From Phycomyces blakesleeanus NRRL 1555(-) (Eukaryota; Mucoromycota; Mucoromycetes; Mucorales; Phycomycetaceae): DNA of 64,000 nt. Positions 12,496 through 24,745 of this stretch are shown piece after piece. Numbering within the stretch: the stretch's first letter is position 1; each line of letters starts with the position of its first letter. The notes under the pieces are model-generated. The model was not told the DNA's origin. It saw only the letters and a list, made by a program, of their open reading frames with translations, and ran no database searches. The stretch lies in the NCBI RefSeq assembly GCF_001638985.1, contig NW_017265141.1, positions 124,001 through 188,000 on the forward strand, written 5' to 3'. The translations under genes and the position numbers were made by a program.

Positions 12496-12782
12496 TACAA
12501 ACAAAAAAAAGTTATCTTGAAATTTGTTAGAAATAACAGCTCCAAATTTTGTATCGCATTCATTCAAGATACCGTACAATTACTTTTGGGGGACATTTGG
12601 CTCGATTATTAATGTCAATTCAGAGACAAAAAAGACAATTACATTTAATAAAAAATATAATAGAGATTCTCTGAATCTCAACATATTACAGTATTAAATA
12701 AAACTAGATTCTCCTGGTAGGTATTTCTTCTTCTTAAACCGGATAGTGCCGGAAGGCTGATATAATCTACTGTTATAAATAT
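11481..12782. other. AT-rich spacer with (ATT)n microsatellite
   Basis: No supported gene. It holds a run of about 12 ATT/TTA triplets near 12462-12497. The segment next to 12782 may still belong to the minus-strand relic that follows, because FITVDYISLPALSGLRRRN can be read between about 12710 and 12785 in another frame. Confidence 0.4.
12462..12497. repeat. (ATT)n microsatellite
   Basis: An uninterrupted run of ATT trinucleotides in a gene-free spacer. The sequence shows it directly and no function is suggested. Confidence 0.9.
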
Positions 12783-13750
12783 CTATTTCAAAAAAGATCT
12801 AGGGAACAACACGAACAGATGAGAAAGCGCTTCCTGTTGATCTTCTTCCTGAAATTCTTGGGATTGTGACCGAGCTTTCTGGAGAACTTGGTAAAGTTTC
12901 TCATACTGCCTTACGATTTTTCTAAGCACTGGTATGTAAACACCAGGATTTGAAGATAAACGGGCCTTAGTGGTTGGCTTAGGGATATCAATAAGAGACG
13001 GCTGTGCGAATAACGCGCCTATAGCAGACCTTTGATCGTTTAAGGCAAGGCTCACAGCTCTATCTTTTACGGACTATACAGCCGCACCACCGCAGATAAG
13101 CTGGTGGCAGTAGTATTTCTACTATGTTCCATATATATGGCCTTTCTGGCGATATATTAATATAAGAAAGTATTAAGGTATATTTTTGATTGGCAATAAC
13201 TATATATAGAAGCAATTTATCTCTTCGAACAACATTTTTACTGAATAAAATAGATATTGTTTCAGAATTGACGCGAAACGCTCTACTACCAAGCTTGTAT
13301 ACATAGTGCCCATTTCTATGTGAGCAGCTAATAAACACTGAGCATAATCAGGAAACAACTGGCCATCATATTTGGCTTGCAGATATCTGGGTGCGAAACT
13401 GTTCCAGGATGCAACCAAGTCATGATTAATGTTGTTTCTGTTAGTAGCTAGTCTGCTTAGTACCATTTGTAATACAGAATATCAAAAGTTCTGCATATAT
13501 ATTTTTTGTCTACAGGTTGACCAGCCTGGCAAAGTATGTAGTAATCTCTAAAAGTCTGTGAACGGATCATGATCTCTCGTATTTTGCAAGATATGCCGAC
13601 AAATTTATCTGTCATTTGAGTACGGTGTTCCGCCTGCAGAATCGTTTCAAGCTTTATTTTTCTTGCTACTTCAGTATGGTCTTCCAACAAATCATTGACT
13701 AGCTGAACATTTATAGGTTTTTTGTTTGAAAATAGATGTAGCCTTGACAT
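12710..13750 (-). pseudogene. Frameshifted relic of a repetitive Mucorales protein (possible Fanzor/TnpB-type N-terminus)
   Basis: Three minus-strand frames follow each other: MSRLHLFSNKKPINVQLVND from 13750; LVASWNSFAPRYLQAKYDG with LFPDYAQCLLAAHIE and TMYTSLVVERF at about 13400-13260; and VYIPVLRKIVRQYEKLYQVL with LSHLFVLFPRSFLK at about 12950-12783. After a stop, FITVDYISLPALSG follows. The order and spacing match a large family of repetitive hypothetical proteins in Mucorales genomes, as I remember it. Some full-length members, again from memory, end in a TnpB-like RuvC and zinc-ribbon domain. No RuvC or zinc-ribbon part was found beyond 12710, so this copy is truncated. At least two frameshifts and several stops make it a pseudogene. 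The Fanzor link is inference. Confidence 0.5.
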
Positions 13751-13887
13751 ATTTTAGCCTTCCGTTCCAGCTGTAGTTTCCTTCATCCAAGAAAAGTAAA
13801 ACAGATTGACAGAAATTAATTTTGGTTCATCAGAAAAAAAAACTAAGTGCCTCAATCTAAAGTTAAAACCCAAAAAACAACATCCAA

Positions 13888-13910
13888 TCGCCGCTTTAAA
13901 ATGGCGGCGA
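13888..13910. other. GC-rich 7-bp hairpin beside tRNA-His
   Basis: TCGCCGC and GCGGCGA form a perfect 7-bp stem around a 9-base AT loop, in otherwise AT-rich DNA, 13 bases from the tRNA 3' end. It lies past the pol III terminator. Its function is unknown. Confidence 0.4.
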
Positions 13911-13914
13911 AATG

Positions 13915-13919
13915 AAAAA
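13915..13919 (-). terminator. RNA polymerase III terminator of tRNA-His
   Basis: Five T residues on the minus strand begin three bases after the tRNA 3' end, matching the usual pol III oligo-T stop. Confidence 0.8.
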
Positions 13920-13922
13920 GAT

Positions 13923-13992
13923 GCCATGACCTGGAATCGAACCAGGGTCAGCGCGGCCACAACGCGACGTACTGCCACTATACTATCATGGC
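13923..13992 (-). tRNA. tRNA-His (GTG)
   Basis: The 70-base minus-strand sequence folds into a full cloverleaf. The acceptor stem GCCATGA pairs perfectly with TCATGGC. The D stem is GTAT/GTAC. The anticodon loop TTGTGGC carries anticodon GTG and closes on a CGCG/CGCG stem. The T arm is CCTGG-TTCGATT-CCAGG with the internal B box. There is no intron. It sits just upstream of the transposon-like relic at 12710-13750, and tRNA genes are common insertion neighbourhoods for mobile elements in fungi. A copy of tRNA-His needs the usual post-transcriptional G-1 addition. Confidence 0.95.
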
Positions 13993-14800
13993 TAATCATG
14001 TGATTAGATGTATTTTAACATATATAATGTAAGTTATAAACCAACTTGAATTAGTAAAGAAGTATATGTGGTGATTCAGACACTCAGATGTTGGATTTAT
14101 CACATATAAGAACATATTCATATTGGGATAGCATAGTAGCTATCATCTTGTCAGTATAAAATATATATAAATGATTAAGTAATCAGCCCAATAATTATTA
14201 CAGTTAGTACTGTAGATAATATCTTAAAGATTGTTAAGATAATTATATCATACTGCTGGGTAAACTGTGTCAGATCGATATGGAGCTAATTTAGTAGGAA
14301 GTCCTAAAGCTCTAGTATAAAAGAGAAAAGAATAGCTAAGAGCTAAAGAAGTACGATTTATGACTTGATGTCATAATTGTAACACCGACACTAGTTAAGC
14401 AGTAAATACACTCTAATAACCAAATATAGTAAAGAAAGAAAGCCTTAAGAGACTAAGATGTAATGACAAAAGCAGATTGTGTTTTCTTATAAAAAGGAAC
14501 ACTTTTTATTTATGAATAAAGGACAACTTATATATAATCTCAAAGTATTTCTATACGTCTCTATTATCAAATATTTTATTTTTCTATTGTTTTGTACCTG
14601 AAATACCATATGTTTTTCCAATTTATAATTTAGTGTGTACTTAAATAATCTTTATTATAATAAGCCATCTTCCAGGAGTATTGTTCTTCTAGAAAGATCC
14701 GGAAAAACCAATTAATATGATACTTCTCCAGTCAGATCAGTCTGAGAGTTTTGGTAAAGAAGAACATTTATGCTATTGATAATATTTTAGTATTCCGACT
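13993..14800. other. AT-rich spacer
   Basis: No gene recognised. The only open frame at its left edge overlaps the tRNA antisense strand and is not coding. The sequence leads into two blocks of tandem repeats. Confidence 0.4.
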
Positions 14801-15238
14801 GTTGTAGTGGTTGAAGTTGAAGAAGTTTTTAAGAGAAAGAATTGAAGATTTGAGATTGAAGAAAGAAGATTCATGAGAACTTGTATAGTGTTTGTTTATT
14901 AAGAAAAGACTTGATATCAAAATTTGACAAGGTTCCTATACTGAACTACCACTGCTATTTATATTGTTTTGAATCGGGAAAATTATATGACTGGGGTCAG
15001 GTAATCAATCCTATCCAAACTGTTGTGGTGGTTAAAGTTGAAGAAGTTTTTAAGAGGAAGAATTCAAGATTTGAAATTAGGAACGAAGATTCGTGAGAAC
15101 TTGTGTAGGTTTTGTTTATTGAGAAAGATTTTGTATCAAAGTTTGACCAGGTTCCTACACTGAACTACTACTGCTATTTATATTGTTTTGGATTGGGAAA
15201 ATTATATGACTGGGGTCAGGTAATCGATCCTATCTGAG
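14801..15238. repeat. Tandem duplication, two copies of a 221-bp unit
   Basis: The unit beginning GTTGTAGTGGTTGAAGTTGA at 14801 recurs at 15022 as GTTGTGGTGGTTAAAGTTGA. Similarity continues through the ACTGAACTACYACTGCTATT and ATATGACTGGGGTCAGGTAA blocks to about 15238. The copies differ by scattered substitutions. A 71-codon open frame inside the array (14881-15096) is a chance frame. The unit could be satellite DNA or part of a degenerate element. Confidence 0.88.
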
Positions 15239-16188
15239 CCTTAATCAGAGCAACGTGATCTTGGGATAATTAATGTATGATTAATTATATAAATGTGTGT
15301 AGTCCCAATGAAGTATTAACATCGAAAGTAAATATGTTTATGAGTTATAATTATGCTTATAATAATCCACTGATGTATCCCATATTATGGTGATATCATC
15401 ATATGAAATATAATCACTATCATGCATGCTAAACCTGTGTGTTAAATAATAAAGTAATCGGTAGACACCTTTGACTGGAATAGCTGAGGCCTTATATTAT
15501 TTCCTTCAGACTTATTCTCAATTACAGCAGTAGTCAATACTCATTTACAACACAAACCTTAATCAGAGTAATGTGATCTTAGGATAATTAATATATGATT
15601 AATTATATAAATGTGTGTAGTCTCACTGAAGTATTAACATTGAAAGTAAATGTGTTTATAAGTTATAATTATGCTTATAATAATCCACTGATATATCCCA
15701 TATTATGATGATATCATCATATGAAATATAATCACTATCATGCATGATAAACCTGCGTGTTAAATAATAAAGTAATTGGTTGACATCTTTGACTGGAATA
15801 GCTGAGACCTTGTATTATTTCCTTCAGACTTGTTCTCAATTACAGTAGTAATCAATACTCATTTATAACATCAACCCAGATACTTAGGTAATGTTTCATA
15901 ATATTAAATAGTTGTAGTTGTAGTATCTCAATTAAGTATTTATATAATAAAAGAAATATGTATATGAAATATAATAATGCTATATATAGAATATATATGC
16001 ATTTATATATTCTATGTCATGATAATAATAATACATAATCAATTATGTATATGATGATCTGTATATTAGATAATATCATAAAGACAGATCCATTTGACTA
16101 GAATAGCTGAGGATATTATTTTATCCTTCAGTCTTACTCTCAGATTCAGCAGTAATCAATACTCATTTATAATAATATTATTAAGAAT
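15239..16188. repeat. Tandem array, three copies of a ~318-bp unit
   Basis: Copies begin at 15239, 15557 and about 15875. The first two are nearly identical. The third is strongly diverged but keeps the closing block around GACTRGAATAGCTGAG, CCTTCAG and CAATACTCATTTATAA. Read on the minus strand, each unit starts TGTTATAAATGAGTA, which looks like an LTR start, and contains a TATATAA box, so solo or tandem LTR ancestry is possible. The second copy holds a perfect 18-base palindrome at 15704-15721. Confidence 0.85.
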
Positions 16189-17179
16189 ATTAGTCAAAAC
16201 TAAAAAAAAACATATGTAAACATATATTACTTGAATTCTATATAATCAATGGCAGAAAGTATGTTTCAAAAAATAGACAAGTATAAAAGTATGTTTAGTT
16301 TATAGTTGTATAATACTCAGAAATTATTTTAACAATTAAATACTTATTTATTAAGAATAAATAATAATATTATACAAAAAAAGAAAAATCTATTTGTCTA
16401 TGTTTTTAAAACTCTCTAAATTTTATGATTATCTTTATAGCTAGAAAATTACTTATATAAATCTAAATGCTATATGCAGTAACATTTGATCTATAGCTTT
16501 AACTACTTCTTTAATGTTCTTTTCAAGTAGATATACACTTATTAGATCATACAATATTTGTAAGAGTAATGTATTGAGTCAATGATTTGCTCTCTGATAT
16601 ATATTATATAATAGATGTGTTGGATGTGAGGTATTCGGGGTTGTTTATGAGTTAGTATCTCAATAATGGGAAAAGTAGATACTGTGAGAGTGTTATTTAT
16701 TAAAGAGACAAAATAATATTGTTTATATCTGCTACTATTCGAATCCCTGTAATTCGAATCCCTGTTGTGTAATGGTTGGTTTACACTGTATGAGTGTGTA
16801 GTGTACGTGTGCCTGGTGTGTAACAGTTCCGGAGATTGTTAACTTGCCAGGTTCATTAGCAAGAAGGAACCAGTGTTTGATTGTGGGGTCTGTTCTTCAC
16901 TCAATTGTGGTGTGTATACCACAGGATGTTTCTACAGTGAAATATATGACTATACGCAATAATTAGAAAATAAATAATTTATTTCAGAGCAGAAAATTTG
17001 TATTTTTCGTAATTCTACTACATATAGTACACTTCATATTACAGATCCAGAAGTATTTTATTGTAAGAATAAATTTAATGTAATATAATATAATATTTCA
17101 ATAGCTTGATAAAGATTTGTAGCCTGATTTAATTGTTATATATGAGTGGAGAGAGAAGATATTTAATCTGGATCTTTAA
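16189..17179. other. AT-rich spacer downstream of STT4
   Basis: No gene recognised. A 14-base motif ATTCGAATCCCTGT is duplicated at about 16737-16766; it resembles a tRNA T arm but no cloverleaf surrounds it. A less AT-rich patch at 16760-16930 shows no coding or RNA signal. The last bases must include the STT4 3' UTR. Confidence 0.4.
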
Positions 17180-19491
17180 TTAATATGGTATACCTAAAGA
17201 GTAAAAAAAATGGTTAGATATTAAAGAGATTTAATAAGTTATTTACCATTAGTAAGCTTTTGGAAGTAGTCATAAAGGACCGTTCTTCTATTTTCAAACG
17301 ATTCTCCAATTCTTAATATCATAAAATCAGCAGCTGCACGTTCAGACTTATCGACTTGAAATCTCATCCGCATTCTTTTTATAGTCTCCCCTCTAAAGCA
17401 AGGTAAGCTGGAGTTAAGCATAAGGGAAACAAGCTGCATAATGAGTTCTGCATATGGTCGACAGGCAAGATACGCTTTGACAATTAGCTCTGAGAACTGT
17501 TTGAAAGCTTGTTCTTGGGAGCCGCCTCCCATAACTTGTATCATTTCTGCGGTTAGTTTAAAAGGTGAACTCTCAAAACCGATTCCACCTGGTGCAATAT
17601 CAAATATAAATCCAAAATCTAGAAAAGAAAAAATATTAAAAAAAAAATGACATTTCAAAAAACACACACAATAGATATATACCAATATGTATCATATGTC
17701 CAGAGTCGTCAAGCATGATATTTCCGTTATGCCTGTCTTTGATTTGCAAAAGATATGATATGACAGAATAGGCAGCAACACTTTGAACGAAATTGGTTCG
17801 TGCTTTCTGAAATCCGATTGTGTCTGGTCCACCATATTTAGCAGCAAAATAATCATACAGACTGTTAACCTTTTCGCGGCCGAGTTGATCTCGTGAAAGA
17901 GAATTTGGAATAACATCAATAACTCCACAGCCAGGCGCAGTAGCCACAACACGATAAGGATAGACATATAGGTCCAAGCCCACAGACATGAATATGTTCT
18001 TGAATACGGCAATCAACTGAAGAGCCAGTACATCCTGACGACAATCATCGCCGACTTTAAATATCGCAGCCTGCCAGACCCTTGTAGTAGAGTCTTTCTG
18101 GCTTATAGAATCTACATCGTTCTTAACCTCTTCTAAGCCACTCAAAATAGGATCCGCGTCTTCTATTTTTTTCTCAATCAAAAATGTAGCCATAAAAGGC
18201 GCCTATAAAATATTAATAATATGAACAATTATTTAACTAATGTACCTTTGCGTGGCTCTGGAGCGGACGACCAGAAGTACGGTTTATGTCTATAACATGC
18301 CCGTCTGGATTACTTGGAAGATAAACACCAACATCTACACGAATTTTTGAAAGCTCTTCATCAAGGCGTTTCTAAAGACGTCCAATATTAATATCAAATA
18401 TTTTACAGTCCTGCTAATTTTTTTTTATTACCTTTTGCATTGGCTTTTTTTCGTTTTGTCCGTATTTTATATATTCCTTGAGATAACCAGAGATAGCCGT
18501 AACTTCGCCAAAAAATTTGAATTCACGTTCAAAGAATACACGATCGTCGCCCGTAAAGCAGTTTGTTAATTTCTCGATAACTCTTTCAAGAGACGGTTTG
18601 AGGGAATCGGGCTGCAATTAAGTCAAGAAAACATTAAGTTACTGTACTAAGACTAGCGATATAAAAAATCATGATAAAAATTGTGTTTACCTTGACGCAT
18701 TCTTTATCAGCATCGATGAAGAAATTGGCTTTCATATTCCATATGAGTTGATGGGCAAAGAGTTGGGATACATGTCCGGCTTCCATAATATACTTCTCTA
18801 CATAACCTAGAACATCGTACCGAAGCGCCTGAACGATCTGAGGGATATAAAAGAATACGGTGTCAACTGGATAATATTCTAGACTACGCATAGCATATTG
18901 TAATAAGAGTGGGTTTGCTGAATATTTCGGGAGAAAATAGCTGGCTGCTGTTATAGCTGGCACTGGAGCCCAATATTTCAAGTACTGTCATACTTACTTG
19001 TTAGATATATATTATCAAACACACGCATATTATCAGTCTTACCTTCAAAATTGCTTTCGATTCTGGCAAAAGTCTGTCACCTAACAAAATAGTCAAAGCC
19101 TCTGGAACCCCCACAACATCAAGTGCTTTATCAGATATAAGATTGAACAATTCTCTATGGACTACTGGCTGAACAAAACGTGATTCCAATTGGACCGACA
19201 GACGAGGAGAAACACACCAAGCAAATCGAACCATCTCTCTCCACATTTCCTGACGAAAGGTAAATTATATAATCAGACTACTAATTATAACTAGAATATA
19301 CTTAAAAAACTAACCTCCGTAGTTAATGATTTTTCTGTATTTCCTATATATGCCGGAGGATTTCCGACTCCAACAGAGTTCAGAGGGTTACTCCATACAG
19401 AAAGGCGAGATATTTCGCTATCCACAAAAAGTAATAATAGCTTTTTGACTTTTGCATGACGCTTCAGAATATCCACTCTATTCATTCCTAA

Positions 19492-19524
<33 letters not shown>

Positions 19525-22500
19525 TTAGAAAAACAAGCTTTAATTTTGATATGCTTTTGATAATGCTAAGTATACTTACCATTAAATAATACGTGCGTTT
19601 TATAGCATGCATCAGAAGGACAACCGGTTGTCCTAAAGCTAGTTACGGAATATTCAAGATTGGGCATATCATTCATGACTATTTTAGAAAATGTCGAAAG
19701 TATCTTAAGTTCATGTAAGGCAAGGCTCTTCTGTGATCCATAGTTCCATCTATTAGTTAAGATAATGATAATAATGTTAAATGCCTTGTTAATTTAGTAC
19801 TGCTTTTACCTTGGAGGATATGAGAACCAATCAAACGCAGCATCATACACTAGTGATCTCAGTGTATATTCTGCTAAGGTCTCCATCTTTACTAATTTAA
19901 GAACGTCCATTCCTAAGATCAAGAGTTCAAACCTAACCCTTCTTGCTAATGGATGATTGCTATTCATAAAATAGTAAGTGTGCTGTCTTATGTTGGAATT
20001 GTTCTTACCTCATTAAATTTGCATTTCGAAACGAGTTCCGAAGAAGCCACACAAAAATCATCATAAGGTGCTTGCTTCGATGTCTTGTAGCATGAAACCA
20101 GCTTCTTAGAAATCTTATCCAAGTAATGTGGGGTAGAAATAACGAATCTGCTATCTGCACATTCTTAATCGCAATAGACTTTACAGACGGGGTGTATGTC
20201 ATCTTTCGGTTGAATGGATGTGTTATACTATGCTAATGTTAGTCATATACTTGGGAGGTATGCCAAAGATAATAACATGGTACCAAATCAAAAACAACTT
20301 ACTTGAGCATAGGAGAAAACATGCCTTTTCGATACTGCATAGCCCAATCCCACATTTTCTTAATATTTATCATTAACCTATGCTCTACTTCTGGTCTTTC
20401 AGTCAAGATCCAATTCCAAACGTCGGTACCAATAACAAGTGATTGGGGTGTAAACATATATATAGGAATACGAACTATGTGGTTAACCAATAGGGGGTGA
20501 ATCGTTTTCATAGATATTATAAATCCTCCAGCTTGAAAGAGTAGGGTACGTAAATTCTCTGCCGATACTGGTTTATTCTCTTTTACAGAATTGGATAGAT
20601 CATCAAGAGTTTCTATAACAAAATTTACGAGGTCTTCTAGAGGCATGTCCCTTATTTTGTGAAGGGGTTTGTCTACATATTATTCCAAGTGAATGACTTA
20701 GTAGCTTGTCTATATAAAAAAGAGACATACAATGGGGCATAGATTACCTTTGACTTCATTGAAGCTAGAAATATACTTTATTCCACTAATTTCTCCAATA
20801 AAATACATTCGAGCAGTTAACCGATACAAAAAATTCGAGGTATTGTCAAGGGACATAGATGGTATATGAGGCATAAAAGCAAATACTACAATGATAAAAT
20901 ACCACAGGTTAAATACATTAACTATGATTACATGTGTACTTACCTGTACCATTCTGGCTCTCTACTGCCGATTTAGCTAACTCTAACGCTAGAGATCTCC
21001 CCACATGTGCTTCCTCGTACAAAGAGTAAAGATCCGATTTGTCAAAATTTGCCAGGTAGCACTGTAATGAGCCATTTGTTTCAAAAGGGGCGCACTCGAT
21101 TGCTGCCTCAATCCATGTCTTAGCCGTAACATACAGGTGTGTGCTGACAGAATGTCGATAACTATAAGAATCGCCTAATTCTATCGTTACATTTACTATT
21201 TTCGAAGTAAAGTGAAATACAGGAGTGTACTATAGAAAATCAAAGTTATATAACTATATTTCTGGAAAAATAAAAGCTTACCTCTTCCCGGTATTCTGAT
21301 TCACAGCTAAGCCATAGAAGATGTAATAGCTCTAGCAATAAAGTAATCACTGGTTTCTCTGAAAATATTTGAGGGAATTGCTTGGAAATTTTGTCCGTCA
21401 ATTGAACAGCCAATATATGAACACGTTTGAGGCGATGACAACAAAACTTGAGTAATGTTTTAATTTGCTCGGAGAGTCCATTATCTAGATCTTGAGAGGC
21501 TGAGCTTTTTATAGATTTTTTAATATATTCGTCTCCCACACGTGTTGCAACAAGTTCCAGACAATTGGAGACAGTGCAGTGATTTACTCCAGTATTCATA
21601 AAATAGCGTAAAACAAAGCTACAATCACCCATTCTGCTCCGCATGATCTCAACATAATATACACTGAGAGAAAACACGGCGTACGGAAATGAATAGTACT
21701 TGATTTCGTAAGAGTATGTAGGAAAAAGTTGGGCGAGTTGCTCTCGTATCGGTAAAAGAAGTGCCTCTTCATTACTGCCTCTAAGGACTGAATTGAATGC
21801 AATGTCACTTTCAAGCTGCTCTGTCGTACTTTCTATTGCAAGAATAGGTGTCTTGAATGCAATTTTATGAAGCGCATTGTTCCATTCTCGAACCCATGCT
21901 CGATCAGATACAAATCCGAAAATTACACAGTGAAACCAGAAATTACGGAAGAAGAGAACCATTTCTTCAGTAGCCGATGTATGGGGGTGGAAATCTTTGT
22001 GGTCTAGGAGCGTAGCAAATACAGGAAGTAATTTGCCAAGCGCAGAAGTGTATGCAGTCCCCAGTTCCCTGTTGACCCTGTTGTCTTTACGCTGAATCTC
22101 GTTACCAATATTAATAAAAAGTTTCAAAAGATTAATGAGATAAAAGTCATAATATTCCGGAACACAAGAGATTCTTTGGGCAAGATCCAATTGAGCATCC
22201 AACACCTAATAAAATAAAATTCAAAAATCAAAAAATTAATTTCCTTTTCTTTCTTTCTTTCTTTCTTTCTTGTAATAAATGTTAGACATTAGGTACAAAT
22301 GTGATATATATATTACCGCTGTAGCTAGATCTGTATTATCAGAGCTAAATGATTCAAAGCTCAGTATAGAGATCAGATTGATTATGTCCTGAAACACATT
22401 TTGTGGGCTAGCTAGTGCCAAATCCACAAGTCTCTTCACAAATATCAAGTTCAAGGATTTTTGAAGAGTTTTCCGACGCAAGGCAAGCATAGAATAGGCC

Positions 22501-24745
22501 TGCATAACAATCTAATTAATTGAACTTGTGAGTAGGCTTACAAATAAAATGACGTGAATTTATTACCTTACTATCCTTTGTGTATGCTGCAATACCTGCA
22601 ATAGCAGCCAAAACATTCTCACAAACTTGCTGTTTTTCGGATTCTGAGAGCTGATCTGTTCTTGGAACGCCATATATAGTGCTAGTTCTTGAGAAACTAC
22701 TCAGGCTGCTTTCACTCGAACCATCCTCATTCGTGTACCGGGTTATTTCATTAAGAAGTGCATACAGAAGAGATGCAGCTAATGAAGGTCGTTGTGAAAC
22801 TGGTTGTGCCTATAGTTTTATATATTTATTTAATGTTATCCACTTACACCATATTTTTTTTTGGAAAAACCGAGATTACCTCTATGCATTGTCCAAGTCT
22901 GGTAATTGCAAACTGTTGAATAGATTGGGACTCTTCATCTGACTCTGTCTTAATCAAGAATACTAGAGATGGAGTGACTAGGAAACGGCTGATTATATTA
23001 GCCATACTGGTGTACAGATACGGAAAACTGTGAAAATTGATTAGAATGTGGTATATCCTGTCATCCCTAATAACGACCCGTACTTGACTGTCAACAGAGT
23101 AACTGCATCCAAAGCGGCCATATGCACCCTGGAATCCTCAACTTGTACTGGTGTAAAGAGACAATTTGACAAACAATCTTTTAGAACATCATCTTCTTGG
23201 TGTAGATAAGCAGATGAAATAGCAGCAACATGCTAAGTCAAAATTATCTAATTAGAACAGCAGTAACATGTATCGCCGAGATTTACTTACCAGACTTGCA
23301 CTAAGAATTTCTGTCATGTATATATCTTTAGACCACTTCTTTCCATCCTGAACAAACTTTTCTGCAAATTCTCGAAGATCTTTATAATAGCCCAAGCTCA
23401 TGACATAAATAGCTCGCAAAGTTTTGTTCAACAAAACATTTTTTTCATCCAAGTCGGAGAGACTGAGATCAAGCCTCTTTGCAGGTTGTTTAAGTAAAAT
23501 AGAGCGTAGGTGTAACAGCGGTAGTTTCGCAGCCGCACGACGATTTTCTTCAGACTCTGGACACTCCCAGCTTTCCTTAATTTCCCTTGGATTAATATTA
23601 CCAACGACACTAATAGATACGTTCCTAATGGTGCTCAGGAAATCGTAAACAACTCGATTGCTACTTAATGGCATTCCGCTCTGCCAGTAGCGGTCAAGAA
23701 TGTATCGACTATAGGATGTTACCGGATGCTCTTTTAAACACCTCAAGATTGCACAGCGAATATTTTCGAGTAAGTTTTCTTTAAGTAATGGTTGTGTATA
23801 AGTATATACATGCATAAGCTGATCTGGCTTGTAAAGAAACGGGGAGGTCTGGAGTGCTCTCGAGAGGCCGACCAGTGAAGGAAGAATAAATGCAACCGTG
23901 TATTTGTCTACAATTAACAAACTTAGCCACCTGATCCACTTAAGGATAAATTTTATACCATCTTGTAGTTCCAAAAGTTGCATCAAGTGACGTCTATACT
24001 CCCAAAGTACACTGGTAATTCTATCGTACATGTCTGCCTGCCTTTCACATATTGCCAGTAGGCTGTATGTTAGAGTGTAAGTTACTGAATCTGGCAAGGG
24101 AGGACCTTTTTTTTTAAGAAAAAAGAAATCAATTCATTAATTAATTAGTTAATTAATTAATAAACGAACAATCAAAAGCTACCGATTTTAACAAATTTAC
24201 AGGTTTATTAATTATAGTATACCTTCTTCTAAGAGTGATTCCTCCCACTCGTAGGCTGGAAGGAAGCGCAAATAACCAATTAATTGAGGCACAATATCTA
24301 GAATGTTGCGCTCTGATACATTGACTACATATTTTGCCAATGCAGCCAATGCAGCATGTCCGCGGCGAGTCTAACAGATACATAAGAAAAAGAAGAAAGC
24401 CCCCCCCCCCCCAAAAAAAAAAAAAAAAAAAACACCATTCGTTAGCAAATGACCTACCATGTTCCCCACTGGGTAACCTTGCTTTGGCACAGCAATAGAG
24501 TCATTGTCTGGTAGGAGATCTAAAGGTGCTAAAGGACATCTCTTCAAAAGGTTGTCAATGTCATTCGGTGTAGTTTTTGCGCGTGTGTCTGCCAAAACTG
24601 TTGCAAGGCTGGACAGAATGCGCGAGTTGAGATTAGGATGCTTTCTACACAGGTTAAGGCCGTCAGTGTAAGGTTTTGTTTCTAAATATTTTTAGCCAAA
24701 CGAAGCAAAGTAAAGCCAGAAAAATAATGATACTTGCTGACTCAT
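17180..24745 (-). CDS. STT4: Phosphatidylinositol 4-kinase III alpha (STT4/PI4KA)
   Basis: Large multi-exon gene whose C-terminal kinase domain is clear. [14 protein letters not shown] is followed by [19 protein letters not shown], the catalytic loop [10 protein letters not shown], the metal-binding [12 protein letters not shown], and the family-specific [19 protein letters not shown] and [19 protein letters not shown]. Upstream pieces show the helical PIK domain ([47 protein letters not shown] helices). STT4 makes PtdIns4P at the plasma membrane. The last exon is tiny: donor at 17246, acceptor ending 17194, then codons for IPY and a TAA at 17182-17180, giving the canonical GIPY end. The proposed start at 24745 uses a weak GTCAGC donor and joins [17 protein letters not shown]; that first exon is uncertain. 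One intron holds adjacent poly-C and poly-A runs (24402-24432). Confidence 0.95.
19495..19525. repeat. (ATT)n microsatellite in an STT4 intron
   Basis: An uninterrupted run of about ten ATT triplets lying between two STT4 exons. Confidence 0.85.
24402..24432. repeat. Adjacent C-tract and A-tract in an STT4 intron
   Basis: About 12 C followed by about 20 A on the plus strand (G and T tracts in the transcript) inside an early STT4 intron. In the pre-mRNA the long U run precedes the G run. Such homopolymers are prone to sequencing and assembly errors. Confidence 0.85.

Noticed and set aside
12783..13750. Intact gene of three separate small proteins
   Set aside because: The three frames are pieces of one ordered protein split by frameshifts and stops, so they were merged as one relic.
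14881..15096. 71-codon open frame in the tandem array
   Set aside because: It spans the boundary of two repeat copies and lacks any motif; chance frame.
16737..16766. Duplicated ATTCGAATCCCTGT resembling a tRNA T arm
   Set aside because: No acceptor, D or anticodon stems can be built around either copy, so it is not a tRNA gene.
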